DNA of 64,000 nucleotides from Diphasiastrum complanatum (taxonomy: Eukaryota > Streptophyta > Lycopodiopsida > Lycopodiales > Lycopodiaceae). The position numbers and the translations under genes were made by a program. The stretch spans positions 17,398,445-17,462,444 of the forward strand of contig CM055113.1 of the NCBI GenBank assembly GCA_029204225.1. The letters run 5' to 3'. Below, one piece after another: positions 50,660-64,000 of this stretch. The notes beneath the pieces were generated by a model, which had not been told where the DNA came from, searched no databases, and saw only the letters and a list, made by a program, of their open reading frames with translations. Position 1 is the stretch's first letter. Each line of letters begins with the position of its first letter.

Positions 50660-51400
50660 GACCTACAATACCATCTTGCTACCTAGTGGATATCCATGCA
50701 CAAACAACTATTGGATCATCAATTATCGATAATCAAGATGCAATCATGACAATGGAGCCTATTCATTCAGACATATTTGGCCCAATGCAAACCTTATCTT
50801 TGATTGGTGCAAAGTACTTTATTACATTTATCGATGAATTTTTGAGAAGAACAGCTATTTATTTCATAAAGCAAAAATCAGAGGCTTTCAACCTCTTCAA
50901 ATAATTCAAGGAGCGTGCAGATTTCGCAATTGGTAAAAGAATCAAAGCATTGAGGTCAAACAACGGTGGAGAATGTATCTCAACCGAATTCAAGGAGTAT
51001 TGTATTAGCAAAGACATTCATCATCACTCCTTATTCACCTTTGTCTAATAGAGAAAGAATTGTACATTAGTTGAAGCGTCTAAGTGTATGCTCTCACACG
51101 ACACTGCCTAAGTTTTTTCCGGATGAAGCTATTCCTACTACAACTTATATTCAAAATAGATGTTTGACTAAATGACTCTTAGACAAAACACCTTATGAAG
51201 TTTGGATAGGCTCCAAACCTTCATTATCAAACCTCAGAGCATTCGGATGTATTGCCTATTCGCATATACCATAGGAGATCAGAAAGAAGTTGATTTTTCA
51301 CTATATCAAATCCATTTTCATTGGTTATGCTTATTTAGACCAGACTTATAAGATGTATGATCTCGTTGAATCAAAGATATTCTTTAGTATAGATATTATA
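50660..51400 (+). pseudogene. Copia integrase fragment
   Basis: The plus strand reads EPIHSDIFGPMQTLSLIGAK (first catalytic Asp), YFITFIDEFLRRTAIYFIKQ, and KALRSNNGGECISTEFKEY with the second Asp changed to Asn. In another frame it continues TPYEVWIGSKPSLSNLRAFG and KSIFIGYAYLDQTYKMYDLV. The Glu motif is lost. An AT-rich tract and a different RT follow directly. Confidence 0.85.
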
Positions 51401-51475
51401 TATCTGTACATATATATATCTATAGATATATATGTATCATGTATGTGTGTGTATATATATAAGAATAAGAAATGA

Positions 51476-52890
51476 ATTCAAGGGAATACTGCCCCACTGC
51501 ATAAAAAAGAATATGCCTATAATGAACGAAAATGGATTACCACGCATCTATACATCAATGGAATTGACAAGGCTCAACATAATCCTTGCTTTATATGCAT
51601 ATACCTAGTACGTAAGCTTGCTATGGAAAGAATTGATAACCCATATTTCACACATTTTTCTGATCATACAAATAATCTGGTCTCAGGTTCTTTGGAATAC
51701 GTTTACACGTCTATGTCTGAATAACTACCTGATGACTTCTTGTATTCTAGGGAGTTACCATACTTGCTATGCACATACAAAGCACACATGAATACTTTCA
51801 GATGGATCATGAATGCACATGATTGCTGGTTTTTTAGACTCACCAAATTCCTGACAGGTGCTCTTGGTATGCTATATTCTTTCATTATGAAAGATGCAGG
51901 CCTTAAGACAAGCACATACAAGAGCATCCTAAATGGGGATACTTCTTTATCATGGAAATGTGATTCATTTGTTGATTTCTATCTTAACTTACCAAAACTC
52001 ATATATACAATGAAAGCTACCGATATTTCTAAATGTTACGAAAATATTCCTCTAGACAGAACTGACGGTCTAAAAACTATTATGACGAAAATGATCAGTT
52101 TGGCCTTTAATACTGCCAAAATCAAATTACTCAAATATAGACATATACCTGGGTCCAATGATCTTAAATGGTCTTCCAAAAGAGCAATATCGAGTGAATG
52201 GAATAGTATAGACAAGGATACCTTATGCGAGTGGAATTCCTACTTGATAGACAATTGCATTATCAAACTTGGAGATCATACCTGGAGACAGGTTCGAGGA
52301 ATACCTATGGGTTTTTCCTACTCACCAATGTGGTGTAACTGGTACCTTTCATTTTTTGAAATGCACTTTATTAAAAGGCTTGCAAGATTAGGGCAAATTA
52401 CATTTATGAACAACTTCAAATAGTCGTTTAGATACATTGACAACATTTGCTTTATCAATAATCATACGATTGGACTTTTCTTAGACAAATCTCAACCGAG
52501 AAATGCAAAAAATCCATTCTAGAGATCTATCCCCTAGAGTACCTTGAAATAGATGGACATGATACCAGTGGTAATTCGGTAAACTTTATGAATATTACTA
52601 CTTCAGTCGACCAAAACACTGGCTGTACACAATTGTCCAAATATGATACAAGGAGAGACCTTTCTCTTCGCTTTTTGCAATATATACACCTCGCCTCAAA
52701 TAGACCGGTGTTTAATTCATATAAGGTCATTATATTACAAACAATAGCAGCCATGTATTGTTATAATAAGTAGGAGACTTTTCTCAAAGGAAGTACGAAC
52801 ACTTGTAGATACCTTTTTGAATAATGGCTTCTCTTGAGCACTGGAGAAACGTCTCTTTGCTCCAACGGTAAGTGCTTTATACACTAATTT
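51476..52890 (+). pseudogene. Penelope-like reverse transcriptase relic
   Basis: One frame runs from about 51476 to 52423 with a single internal TAA (about 51721), and further parts reach 52890. Motifs in order are NTFRWIMNAHDCWFF, TMKATDISKCYENIPLD (RT motif with the first Asp), TWRQVRGIPMGFSYSPMWCN (GxPMG…SP…N) and, after TAG at 52421, SFRYIDNICFIN (YxDD as YIDN). Then come DLSLRFLQYIHLASNRPVFN and EVRTLVDTFLNNGF. The GxPMGxxxSP motif and the C-terminal NRP-type segment fit Penelope-like RTs or TERT relatives more than LTR, LINE or group II RTs. No GIY-YIG domain was seen. The family placement is inferred. Confidence 0.6.
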
Positions 52891-54700
52891 ATTCTTTCTT
52901 TGAAAAAGTTTATCAGTAACGAGATCGCATATGTTGCTTACCCTCTGCTTAACGATGATTAGTTTATGGCTAAACCATATCTATCCTTGAGAGGTCATGC
53001 AAGCCATCGCTAACCAGATTTACCTTGAAGCCATCGCTGGCCAAAAGCTTTGGATAATGCATCTATGAGGCCATCGCTATCCAAGAATAATTTGTGATTG
53101 AAGGATGGATAGTAACACACTATCCATCGTTTCTCATAGTAGCTATAACATCTGCCAACACATATATTACCATGCTATCGATGACCAGAAGAGTGATAAC
53201 TCTTGGCATACATTCTATCATGAAACTCATAAGCCTCACGTATGCTTTATGCATAACACGTACTACTGGTGTGTATATTTTTGAAGCAACTAATCAATGT
53301 TGTCTCAGCAGTATACGCACATACTAGCATGCATATCTAATGATGGGTTTACGTAACCACTATACGGAAATGAATCACTACTATCCAGCGATGATAAACT
53401 AAGCATTTTTTTATCACTAGCAAGCCAACGACACATATGATTTTTGTGTGTATGACTTCTATTATCATAATGACCGCTTTCTAAAACGTATATTCTTTGA
53501 CGATACATGCTATCATCTCTGTCTATAACAGTATAGCAGCAACATAGCACAATTATAAAATACATACTTCTGGATTCCGACCTACTACAAAAGAAGGTAT
53601 GAATACTGCTCTAGGTCTTCCTTCTCTAAAGCTACACAAGAGATATACTGTAGTATACTACTACGATAGCATGGATAATGATTTTTTCAGAAGTTCTGGA
53701 TTGTGACCATAACATATATGTCTTGCATATGGATATGTAATGATATGTGTAAACTTGGACACGGATTTAGATGTTTCTCAAAGGCATTCAAAAGCAAAAA
53801 ATGGCCTATTCACAAGAGTCAGTGGCGTCTACCATTCAGGTTGGTATTTCTCGCATATTTTAGTGGATTTCTTTTACAAGAAAATACGTCAACAGTATAA
53901 GAGATTGCTAATCACAATACTTGCGGGATGTTGCTTAAGTCCGTTTTTTGTATACCACTTTCTCTAGCATTTATTAACACGGCACACAGAATCACTTCGG
54001 GCTTTTTTAAAAAAAGTATATGATTACCCTCATTTATTCCATAAGTAAACGATTATGAACGCTATTGTCTTTATATACAAGTATTGTGTCTAATTGTAGT
54101 TTTTTGTCACGATCTTGATTCATAATGTTAAATAACGATAAGACTGCTTGTGGACTCTTGCATAGCATGGATATGCTCAAGAAGTCACGAGAACCGTACA
54201 TTACTTGTTTACAAGTACAAAATTTGGTATGGCATGGATTTGTCCCAAACTCCATGTATCGGTCCAAGCTACTTATACGTTTGTAGTTGACTTTATATTA
54301 CGCAGCTCACGTTTCATTTGTAAAAATTAAAGATAGAGACCAAAACCATCAAACTGATCAGTATGGCAATCGTCTTGATATGGTATCAATATGGTCTGGC
54401 CTATCGCTATAACCAACTTTCTATTAGGGAAGATCGGACTATAAAATTTTATCTACATCGCAAGCTGATTGGTTAAGTCAAACGTATTTTGTACATGGAT
54501 AGCAACTGACATTCAGCGTTGACACCTGTCTTCCTCACTGTGCTAAGTTGCGCGATTTTGTGTGGTGGGATGGTGGCAGGTACCAGCTGGATGCCTTGAA
54601 ATATGTTTTGCTTTATGGTGCTTTCTAGTACTGTATACTTTTCAGCTATGTTTTTCCTTGTTGGTTTATGAATAAAGGATTTGGTCTTGACTTGTCAAGA
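52891..54700. other. Sequence 3' of the Penelope-like relic, with short repeats
   Basis: Around 52998-53085 the phrase (a/g)gccatcgct(a/g)(a/t)cca recurs three times at ~40-bp spacing. A polyadenylation-like aataaa occurs at about 54671. No coding family was recognised. Confidence 0.35.
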
Positions 54701-54707
54701 CGAGATT

Positions 54708-54820
<113 letters not shown>

Positions 54821-55149
54821 GGGAGGGGGCGTGGGGAGTCTTGACAATAAGTGAGAATTAGCGGAAGCTGGGAACAAGCTAGATGCGTGGATCGAAAATG
54901 CCACAGTTAGCAGCAAAATAGTCCAAATGATGGATTCAAACAAATGCGCAATGACCAATAACATTAGTAGGACAAATCACACTCTGATTATTATCAACAA
55001 TGAGTACAATTGTATGAAGTTATATCTTCAGCTTGTTGAGTGTGATAACGCTGATACAAATTAATAAATTATTAGACTCAGAATATCAGAAGAAATTTTC
55101 TGATGAAGATTCTAGAATTAGATATATTGAAAATATCTATGTTATACAA

Positions 55150-55320
55150 AGGATCGAAAAATTTACATTGGGTCAAAAAATATGTTGAGGGTCAAATTTT
55201 TTGGGGTCGAAAAAATTAGACCCGATCCGATCTGATCTAGGGTCAAACATGTCCGGATAATTTAATAAAAGGTCAAAAAATTCCGAACCAACCCAACCTG
55301 ACCCAGGGTCTCGAAAAAAT
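55150..55320. repeat. GGGTC/GACCC-rich block
   Basis: Repeated gggtc(g/a)aaaaa and gacccgatccgatctgatct units occur in both orientations, as in other hAT-like ends. It lies within or beside the copia F 3' LTR; element borders were not resolved. Confidence 0.4.
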
Positions 55321-55329
55321 TTATGTTTT

Positions 55330-55372
55330 GGATGGCTTTTCAAGATGCTCATCCGAGCATTAAAATCCAACA
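55330..55372 (-). mobile_element. Start of copia F 3' LTR with PPT
   Basis: On the minus strand TAAGAGGGAG (55382-55373) is followed by TGTTGGATTTTAATGC, a PPT-LTR junction. The far end is hidden by the GGGTC-rich block. Confidence 0.65.
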
Positions 55373-55382
55373 CTCCCTCTTA

Positions 55383-57345
<1,963 letters not shown>

Positions 57346-57384
57346 GGCGCACCTACAGCTTGTATGCCTTGTGATTTGGAGAAT

Positions 57385-57600
57385 CATTACAGAAAATATG
57401 GGCCCTATAAAAAATGCCATGTAGGAGAGAGAAAAAAATTATAAAGTAATTATAACTTCTTTACGCATCTGCTCACACTACTTTCCATGTAAATGAATGC
57501 ACCTTAGTTTAGTCACATCAAACTTCACTAGTGCTTAACCATAGTTAAAATATAATTTTCAAAATGCTGAAATATTCCCTCCCAATAGTTGAAAACGCTA
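57385..57600. mobile_element. Partial second copy of the ATTAGAGAAAATTTGG foldback family
   Basis: attacagaaaatatgggccctataa…tgccatgtaggag matches the left end of the element at 49120 (…gggccctataaggattgccacgtagga). No inverted partner end was found nearby. Confidence 0.5.
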
Positions 57601-57804
57601 AAAAATTTGAACTAGGAGTGACATTTCTGAAACAAAGCCTACGCCATCTCTATCTCCAAGGTCAAACAAGTGTTTAGCGCCATCTCTATCTCCAACAGGG
57701 TCGAACAAGTGTTTAGCGTCATCTCCAGCTTTGTTGTTGTCATTGTGTTGTTTGTTACTATACTATTGTACTGATGTCAAAGCTTTATCATCTTCATGTG
57801 GATC

Positions 57805-58842
57805 TGTCACCATAATATGCTTCGCTTAGGACAAGAAATTCAAAGAAACTCAAACTGTCAACTTCTGATATGGTCCGATATAGGGAGAAAAAGCTAAAGC
57901 ATGTAGATTTATGGTCATTAGGAACATTGTATCCTATTAATCCATGTTCATTGCAACATTTAGATCTTCATTCGGTGAGTCAGTTAATAATCTATATGTG
58001 TCATGGCAAAAATGGCCTTTTGAGTTACTGTGAGAATTTGATGCTCTATGGGAATGCACATTCAATGCAAAGAATATATTATTTGGAAAAGGAAGCAAGG
58101 AAAATGTCAAAGGAATGCGAAGAAAAATCTACAAAGTTGAAAACTTATTTGGATGAAAATGAGATGCTCAAGAAGGAGATCCAAAGATTGAAATCTTCTT
58201 TGCATCATTATACAACTAGTAATGATGAGATAAAAACTGCATTTCAATCCATGCATATCTCATATTTGTCTCTTGTTAAAGATATGGATGTGCTCAACAG
58301 AAAGGTCCGAAACAACAAGAGGAAAAGACTGGTAAACAAGGATATATGTGATATATCATCCAGAGGAGGTCATAGAAAAATATGAATCCGTGCATTCAAG
58401 TAAGTTATAGCTTATTTGATATTGAATATAGCTTGAACTTTTTGATTCATTCATAATCACTAGTTTTGTTATTTATTATTTCAACTTTCTGTTGATTTGT
58501 TTATTATGCTGCTGTTAATACTATGAGTGTCCTAATTTCTACTGACATTTTCATGAACATTATGTTTGCAATGCAGATCAGCATTGGTTGTTGAAGACCA
58601 TTTGGCCGATGAGATTTCCATTGGAAACTCACTAGGTTCTATCTTGACTTCTAAATCTATGAAATCAATATTAAACAATAACAAAATGAAAAAGATTAAG
58701 GCTTCAGTTACTGATAGCATTATGAATGAAGTTGGAAAAATATTAGACACTACATTGGTTCAGGGGGCATGTGATTTTTCTAACATCAGTAGAGAAGCAT
58801 ATGCAACAATGTTTAAGATGATATAGGAGACATTTGCACAGG
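57805..58842 (+). pseudogene. Spliced coiled-coil gene remnant with two nonsense codons
   Basis: One frame runs from about 57805 to 58382 (ATG at 57870). It includes NAHSMQRIYYLEKEARKMSK and ENEMLKKEIQRLKSSLHHYT, a clear coiled coil. After TGA at 58383 the same frame continues to a GTAAGT donor at 58401. The acceptor …GCAG at 58575 resumes in phase with SALVVEDHLADEISIGNSLG, then DSIMNEVGKILDTTLVQGA. A TAG at 58824 is followed by ETFAQ and another CAG|GTAAGT donor at 58843. I do not recognise the family. Conserved phase and canonical sites suggest a former host gene or captured fragment. Confidence 0.5.
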
Positions 58843-58984
58843 TAAGTATTAAGAAGTTTCCTATCCCACGACCATTTCATCTTTTAAAAAAAAGAAACAT
58901 GTTAAACCAAAGTATGCAAACAATAGTTGGTAATAAAGAAACAAAACGTTTCTAATTACAAAGCTTTGCTAGCTTTCAGCCCTC

Positions 58985-59110
58985 AGCCCGATGAAGACAT
59001 TCGCGAACTTGAAGATCTGGAGACACAAAACACGAAAAGTTTCGCGAACATAAAAGTCAAAGAAGACAAAGATGAACGGTTCGCGAACACAAAAGATTCA
59101 CGAACGAGAA
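58985..59110. repeat. Repeated TTCGCGAA palindromes
   Basis: ttcgcgaac occurs three times and ttcacgaac once at ~40-bp spacing, another palindrome-rich block of the kind seen at hAT-like ends. Confidence 0.5.
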
Positions 59111-59242
59111 TCTTTTGTGGTCCAGTACGAGAGAAGACAAATGACCAAAATGAAACCAATGAAGAAAACAAAACTTTGTCCTGCTTTCCACGCTCCAAAG
59201 AGTACCAGCGAAATCATGCAAGTACCCAGAAGTACAGATATC

Positions 59243-59948
59243 TGATATGATGGTATGATGTCAACAGATACATTTTAGGTCGTGGCTAATCTACCACTCT
59301 TGCAATTCTCTGATTAGTTGTAGATGCTTAATCACTCTAGTCTCAGATTTACATAGAGCGACCATACTTACTGGATGATACTTGACATATAGATCAACAG
59401 AATACACATACAGTGTAATATAGTAGTCTGATGCTAGTAATAAAAAAGGACCAAATATAGACAACAAGTTCGCCTGCGTGCGAGACGAGCTCTATGATCA
59501 AGATCCATAGAGATCCAACTGTCCGCCAGTAAAGCAAGATGATTACTCGTGAGATAACCGCGTTTCTCTCACGCCAACGCACTGCGTGGATTTGCATGCA
59601 GTGTTTGAAGAAATCAGAGGAAGATCATTATAGATGATTTTTCTTGTCGTGTCTGATCTCGAATGCAAATGCTTCTGTTGTTAATAGTGTGTCTGAGTTT
59701 TTTGTTCATTTTAATTCCGCACCTTGGTTGAAACTATGTTGAATGCTGCATTAATTTTATAAACGTAGATCAGTAGTGCCTGACTACATTCTGGAGGACT
59801 GTAGGAGTGATTCAGCTAGTAGTGTCCAACAATCTCATCTGAACTCCATCCGAATCCAAAGAGGATCATGGTTCAGTCACGCAAGCTTCGCAACTACAAA
59901 ATTCGAATCACGATTTTGAACATTCATCGTGATTTCGAACATTCATCA
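59243..59948 (+). mobile_element. Probable 5' LTR of copia G
   Basis: The right end …TTCATCA at 59948 is fixed by the PBS. The left end is uncertain because the 3' LTR lies outside the window; TG at 59243 is one candidate. Confidence 0.5.
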
Positions 59949-59949
59949 G

Positions 59950-59961
59950 TGGTATTAGAGC
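59950..59961 (+). other. PBS of copia G
   Basis: TGGTATTAGAGC lies one base after the LTR end. Confidence 0.8.
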
Positions 59962-60063
59962 AGGTCATCCTGTCATATTCTGACATAGCCAAGAAGCTAG
60001 CAGATCTAGAAGGCCAAGCATTCAAACAAACAACCATCAACAAGGGAACAGACTCCAAGAAGC

Positions 60064-60910
60064 AATGGCTTCAATCAACAGCATGCAGAGCAAGATTTGC
60101 ACAATACTTGATTCCTCAAGATCTAACTTTCTAGCCTAAAAAATTAAGACATCTTTGATACTCAAGGGCAAAAGAATATTTCCTTGGGTGGATGGCACAG
60201 AAGAAATGCCTATGACAACAGGCAAGGAGCTACGCGAATGGAGAGAGAAAAATGACAAGGCAGTAGCCTTGCTATCATCTTCCATCGAAGATAGTCTCAC
60301 ACTTGACCTGGCTACACTCTCCAAAGTTAAAGAGATGTGGGACGCATTACTCACTAGATTTCAGACGAAATCAAAAAGTCAAATCATGATGCTGGAAGAT
60401 CAGCTGATGAATTTGCAGTGGGATGGAAAAGACCACATTTCTTTCGTAAAAAAGACGAAGGATCTGTTTCTATCACTACATAACCCTGGAACAGAGAACG
60501 CTGTGTTAGCTAAGAAACAACTCACATACTTGTTGAGAGCCTTACCCAGATCATTCCAGATGACAAGAACCCTGCTCGCGAAAGATCCCGCCATGAACCT
60601 CAAAAAGGCCATTGTCAAGATTCGAGAGGAAGTCGAGTCCAGAGAACATCTTGATCACAAAGATGGTTCTGACCATGCCCTCTATGGCAACAAAGAAAAA
60701 TCAAAGAAGCAATTTAAGCCTAAGAGGGAGTCCAATCAGAGGCAGAATCATGACCAACATGTAGAGGAAACAAGCAAAGGCAACTAGAAGACCAAAGGGA
60801 GGTCGAAAGAACAAGGTGCAGACAAGAAGACTTGTGTGAGATGCAAAAGAGACTGTATGCAAGATTGAGTGTATCTATAGCCACAAGAAGGGTCACGTAG
60901 CCATGGATTG
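60064..60910 (+). pseudogene. Copia G gag
   Basis: ATG at 60064 (MASINSMQSKICTILDS), then TAA at about 60136, then an open frame to 60787: KTSLILKGKRIFPWVDGTEE, SKVKEMWDALLTRFQ, KKTKDLFLSLHNPGTENAVL and LLRALPRSFQM, standard copia gag (UBN2-type) motifs. The zinc knuckle at about 60855 reads CIYSHKKGHVAMDC with the second Cys changed to Ser. Confidence 0.85.
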
Positions 60911-62423
60911 CCGCCAGAACCTAAGAAACAAGGTAGCACAGAACAGACAGGAGAACAACAATAGTTCATCCTATGTCGAGGAGCCCGAGAGCTCAAAAAT
61001 GGGCGAAGAAAGAACGAACAGAAATTGTTCGACCGCCTATATCTGTGAAGACATGTGTGCAACATCAACATCTGACACACATGAGGTGATCCTAGATTCA
61101 GGATCCACCTCACACTTCGTGACATTAAGACGAATCATGTATGATTTCAGAAGTGCAGATCCCTCAAGATTCATAGTTCTTGGAGATGGATCTAGACTTC
61201 AAGTGAACGGTATTGGTTCACTATGGCTCAACACCAATGGCAGAGACAGACGACTCGCAGACGTTCTATCCATGCCTACTCTGCAACAAGACTTGCTCTC
61301 TGTAGCAAGAATAGTAGATGCAGGGATGCGTGTGACATTATCTGACGAAGCATGCAATGTGATTGATGCCAATACCAGTACTCTCATCTCTTAAGGCAGA
61401 AGGAAAGAGAACCTATATCATATGAATGTATGCCTACCTACTGATCAGGTGCATCAAACTCATGATGACCAACTAGACACTTTGTGGCACATGAGACTCT
61501 ACCACATGAACTCAATGGCACTTTATCAAGCAAGCCATCATGGAGCAATAACAGGGGCCAACATCTCGAATGCAACCAGTTCGACCACCTGTGATGCATG
61601 TTTGAAGGGTAGGATGTCATGCACACCATTCATCAAAGACTCCTACAGAACGACAAAGATTCTATAGCTAGTGCACTCTGACATCTGTGGACCATTCAAC
61701 GTGATCTGGAGGTCCAAAGTATTACATAACCTTCATTGATGATTATAGCAAATTTGTCAAAGTGTATTGTATTCAGAATAAATCTGAAGCACTTGATAAA
61801 TTCACAAAATATGTGAATTGGACAGAAAGATGCACGAGCAGCAAAGTCAAGCAGATCAGAACAGATCAAGGTGGCGAATACATCTCGAATTGCTTCACTG
61901 ACTTCTACAATGATCGTGGCATCATTCACAGAAGAACTGTAGCCTACACACCACAGCACAATGGTGTCGTTGAACGAAAGAATAGGACTCTGATGGAAGC
62001 AGCCAGATGCATGATGGCCTACTCGAAAGCTCCAAGGGCACTGTGGGCCGAAGCAGTAGCTACAGCCACATACATCCAGCACAGAACAGGCAAGTCTAGT
62101 GTTCCTCACACGACACCACATGAGCTATGGTGGGTAGAAAGCCCAACCTGTCTCACGTCAGAATCTTTGGCTGTGCAACTTATGCACATATTCCTGATAA
62201 GCTTCAAAAGAAGCTTGATGAGAAAGCCAAGCATGGATTACTCGTAGGTTATGACAACAACTTGTCATACTACAAAGTCTACATGCCAAACACGAACACT
62301 GTGAAAACAGTGAGAGATGTCAGATTTGATGAGAGCAGGACAATGGCCAATGACAATCCTGTCAGTTACGAAGTTCTGGAGAGACAGTACTATGACCTGC
62401 CGCCAATGATAGAGGGAGCATAG
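60903..62423 (+). pseudogene. Copia G protease and integrase
   Basis: The protease has an intact ILDSGSTSHFV and LQQDLLSVARIVDAGM. Stops at 61392 and 61665 and frameshifts near 61700 and 62125 break the frame. The integrase has LWHMRLYHMNSMALYQA with CDACLKGRM (zinc domain), VHSDICGPF, IRTDQGGEYIS and HNGVVERKNRTLMEAARCMM, with all three catalytic acids retained. It ends with HVRIFGCATYAHIPDKLQKK. Confidence 0.9.
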
Positions 62424-62679
62424 TACAAACATGAAAACGAAAATTTTTGAGTCGTCTCCCATTCAAGCGACAAATCTGATGAAGAAAGATTTGAGAGGCA
62501 ACCTGTTGTCGCAGTTCTTGTAAACCAAAATGGTTCCGGACCAAACAGAGCAGACAAGGGCAAAGGCATAGCTGTTCCAGGAGGATCTCCCATAAGGTCG
62601 ACAAGACCATGAAGAGCGCCAGCAAGATATGTGCCAGGCAGTTCAACTTCCACATCAGAAGAGTTCTGCGGGTTCAGTG

Positions 62680-64000
62680 GCGAACCATAGACTTTTGAGG
62701 AGGTGATTGAAGGTCCAGAAAAGGACAGATGGATCCAAGCCATGAACAAAGAGATGGAGTAAATGAGGAATAACCAGATATGGACGTTGGAGCCATTACC
62801 ACATAAGTGCAAGACTGTCAAATGCAAATGGGTCTTCAAGCTTAAATACGGATCAGATGGGAACATCGCGAAATACAAGACAAGACTGGTAGCAAAAGGT
62901 TTCTCTCAGAGATATGGTATTGACTACTCTGAAACCTTCTCTCCTGTTGTCAACCATTTGTCCCTACGGTTGTTATTTGCATATGCAGTAGCTTATGACC
63001 TCAAGATCCACATTGTGGATGAGAAGATAGCCTTCTTGCATGGCAAATTAGATGAAGAGGTCTATATGGATCAACTCCCAAGATATGTTTCAAATTCACT
63101 TCCTGACTATGCATGCAGAATGCATAGAAGCATCTACGTTATGAAACAATCAGTTCAACAATGGTACAAAAAGAAAGATCAAGCCCTGAAATCATTAGGA
63201 TTCAGGCCTCTGTTGGCTGATTCCAATGTATATGTCAGAGCTATAGATGGGCAGATCATCATTGTGGCTATGTATGTGGACGATACTCTGATACTTTGTA
63301 GGAGTGAGTAGCTGATTGCTAAAGGAAAGACAGACATCTCGAAACATTTCGAGATCGTGGATCTGGGAGAAGCCAGGTGCTACCTAGGCTTGCAAATTGA
63401 AAGGGACTATGAGGGAGGTAAGTTATACCTTCACCAGTCCAAATACACCCAGAAGATCCTAGAGGACTTTGGGATGCTGAACTGCAAAGGAGTGAACACT
63501 CCAATGCTCGTAGGGATGGTGCTGATGAATGATGACTGTCAGTGAGAGAATAGATGCAGCTCACACCTTACAGGAAGCTGATAGGATCACTGATGTACCT
63601 TGTTGACAATACACGTCCTGATATTGCTTATGTAATATTTAGAATGAGCCAATTCTGTACGAATTCAGGCTCGACACATTGGAAGATTGCAAAACGAATT
63701 TTGCAATATCTTCAATTAACGAGGGATCATGGCTTGTGTTATTGTCATGGTGCAAGTTTCAGGATACTTTCCTACAGCGACGCTAGCTGGGCATCTCTCA
63801 AGGACGACTGTAAAAGCGTCTCAGGAGGATGCACCATCGCATCAGGAGCAGAAGTTCTCTGGGTCAGCAAGAAGCAGACCGTTTTAGCCCAGTCATCCTG
63901 TGAAGCAGAATATGTTGCAGCAGCAAAGATGGCCAATGAAATAATCTGGCTAAGGCAACTCCTGGACGAATTAGACGAAACAAGAAATGAGCCCCTGGTC
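62680..64000 (+). pseudogene. Copia G reverse transcriptase and RNase H, open at the window edge
   Basis: RT motifs are KCKWVFKLKYGSDGNIAKYK, YGIDYSETFSPVVNHLSLRL, VYMDQLPRYV and AMYVDDTLILC (YVDD intact). After TAG at 63309 come FEIVDLGEARCYLGLQIERD and YTQKILEDFGMLNCKGVNTP. A frameshift near 63545 leads to KLIGSLMYLVDNTRPDIAYV, SYSDASWASLKDDCKSVSGG and SSCEAEYVAAAKMANEIIWL of RNase H. A few point defects suggest that this is the youngest copia here. Confidence 0.9.

Noticed and set aside
53100-54000. A downstream GIY-YIG endonuclease for the Penelope-like RT
   Set aside because: Short frames here show no GIY, YIG or catalytic Arg/Glu pattern.

Overview
This window is nuclear DNA of a land plant with a large, repeat-rich genome. 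The evidence is spliced plant genes, GT-AG introns of up to 24 kb, Ty1/copia and Ty3/gypsy LTR retrotransposons, hAT transposons, LINE and Penelope-like reverse transcriptase remnants, and long (TC/GA)n and (AT)n microsatellites. The style suggests a fern or a gymnosperm, with a fern slightly preferred; this is an inference. I saw no tRNA, rRNA or CRISPR features.

The one host gene that looks intact is a dehydroascorbate reductase (DHAR, GST superfamily, ascorbate-glutathione cycle) on the minus strand. I recovered five exons at 42011-41642, 17415-17325, 4855-4712, 4297-4180 and 3394-3254. Together they give 864 nt (288 codons) with no stop and matching splice phases. Exon 1 carries a Ser-rich, plastid-type N-terminal extension. 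The codon of the catalytic Cys (CPFS motif) is split by a 24.2-kb intron, and a 12.5-kb intron follows exon 2. I did not find the short terminal exon expected below position 3254.

The two giant introns account for most of the left two thirds of the window. Intron 2 (4856-17324) holds a minus-strand gypsy 5' end, a plus-strand gypsy element with a deleted RT core (about 6650-11717) whose 3' LTR carries a 415-bp hAT MITE with a perfect 8-bp target duplication, a further LTR end with PBS, and a copia LTR. Intron 1 (17416-41641) holds a gag-plus-protease-only LTR element (17895-21424), a 5.08-kb hAT element (22935-28012), a second hAT-like element end with two convergent ORFs (28061-31285), copia remnants, and a minus-strand copia element split by a nested gypsy element (33276-38207).

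Left of the gene, positions 2-2930 hold a FANCI-like fragment with a nonsense codon, a foldback element, a solo LTR and a LINE RT fragment. Upstream of the gene (42-64 kb) are more decayed copia pieces, a 751-bp foldback element containing a hairpin with 171-bp arms, a Penelope-like RT relic (51.5-52.9 kb), a spliced coiled-coil gene remnant (57.8-58.84 kb) and a largely complete copia element running off the right edge (PBS at 59950). Most TE reading frames are broken by stops and frameshifts, and several stops are of the CGA-to-TGA or CAG-to-TAG type expected from deamination of methylated DNA.
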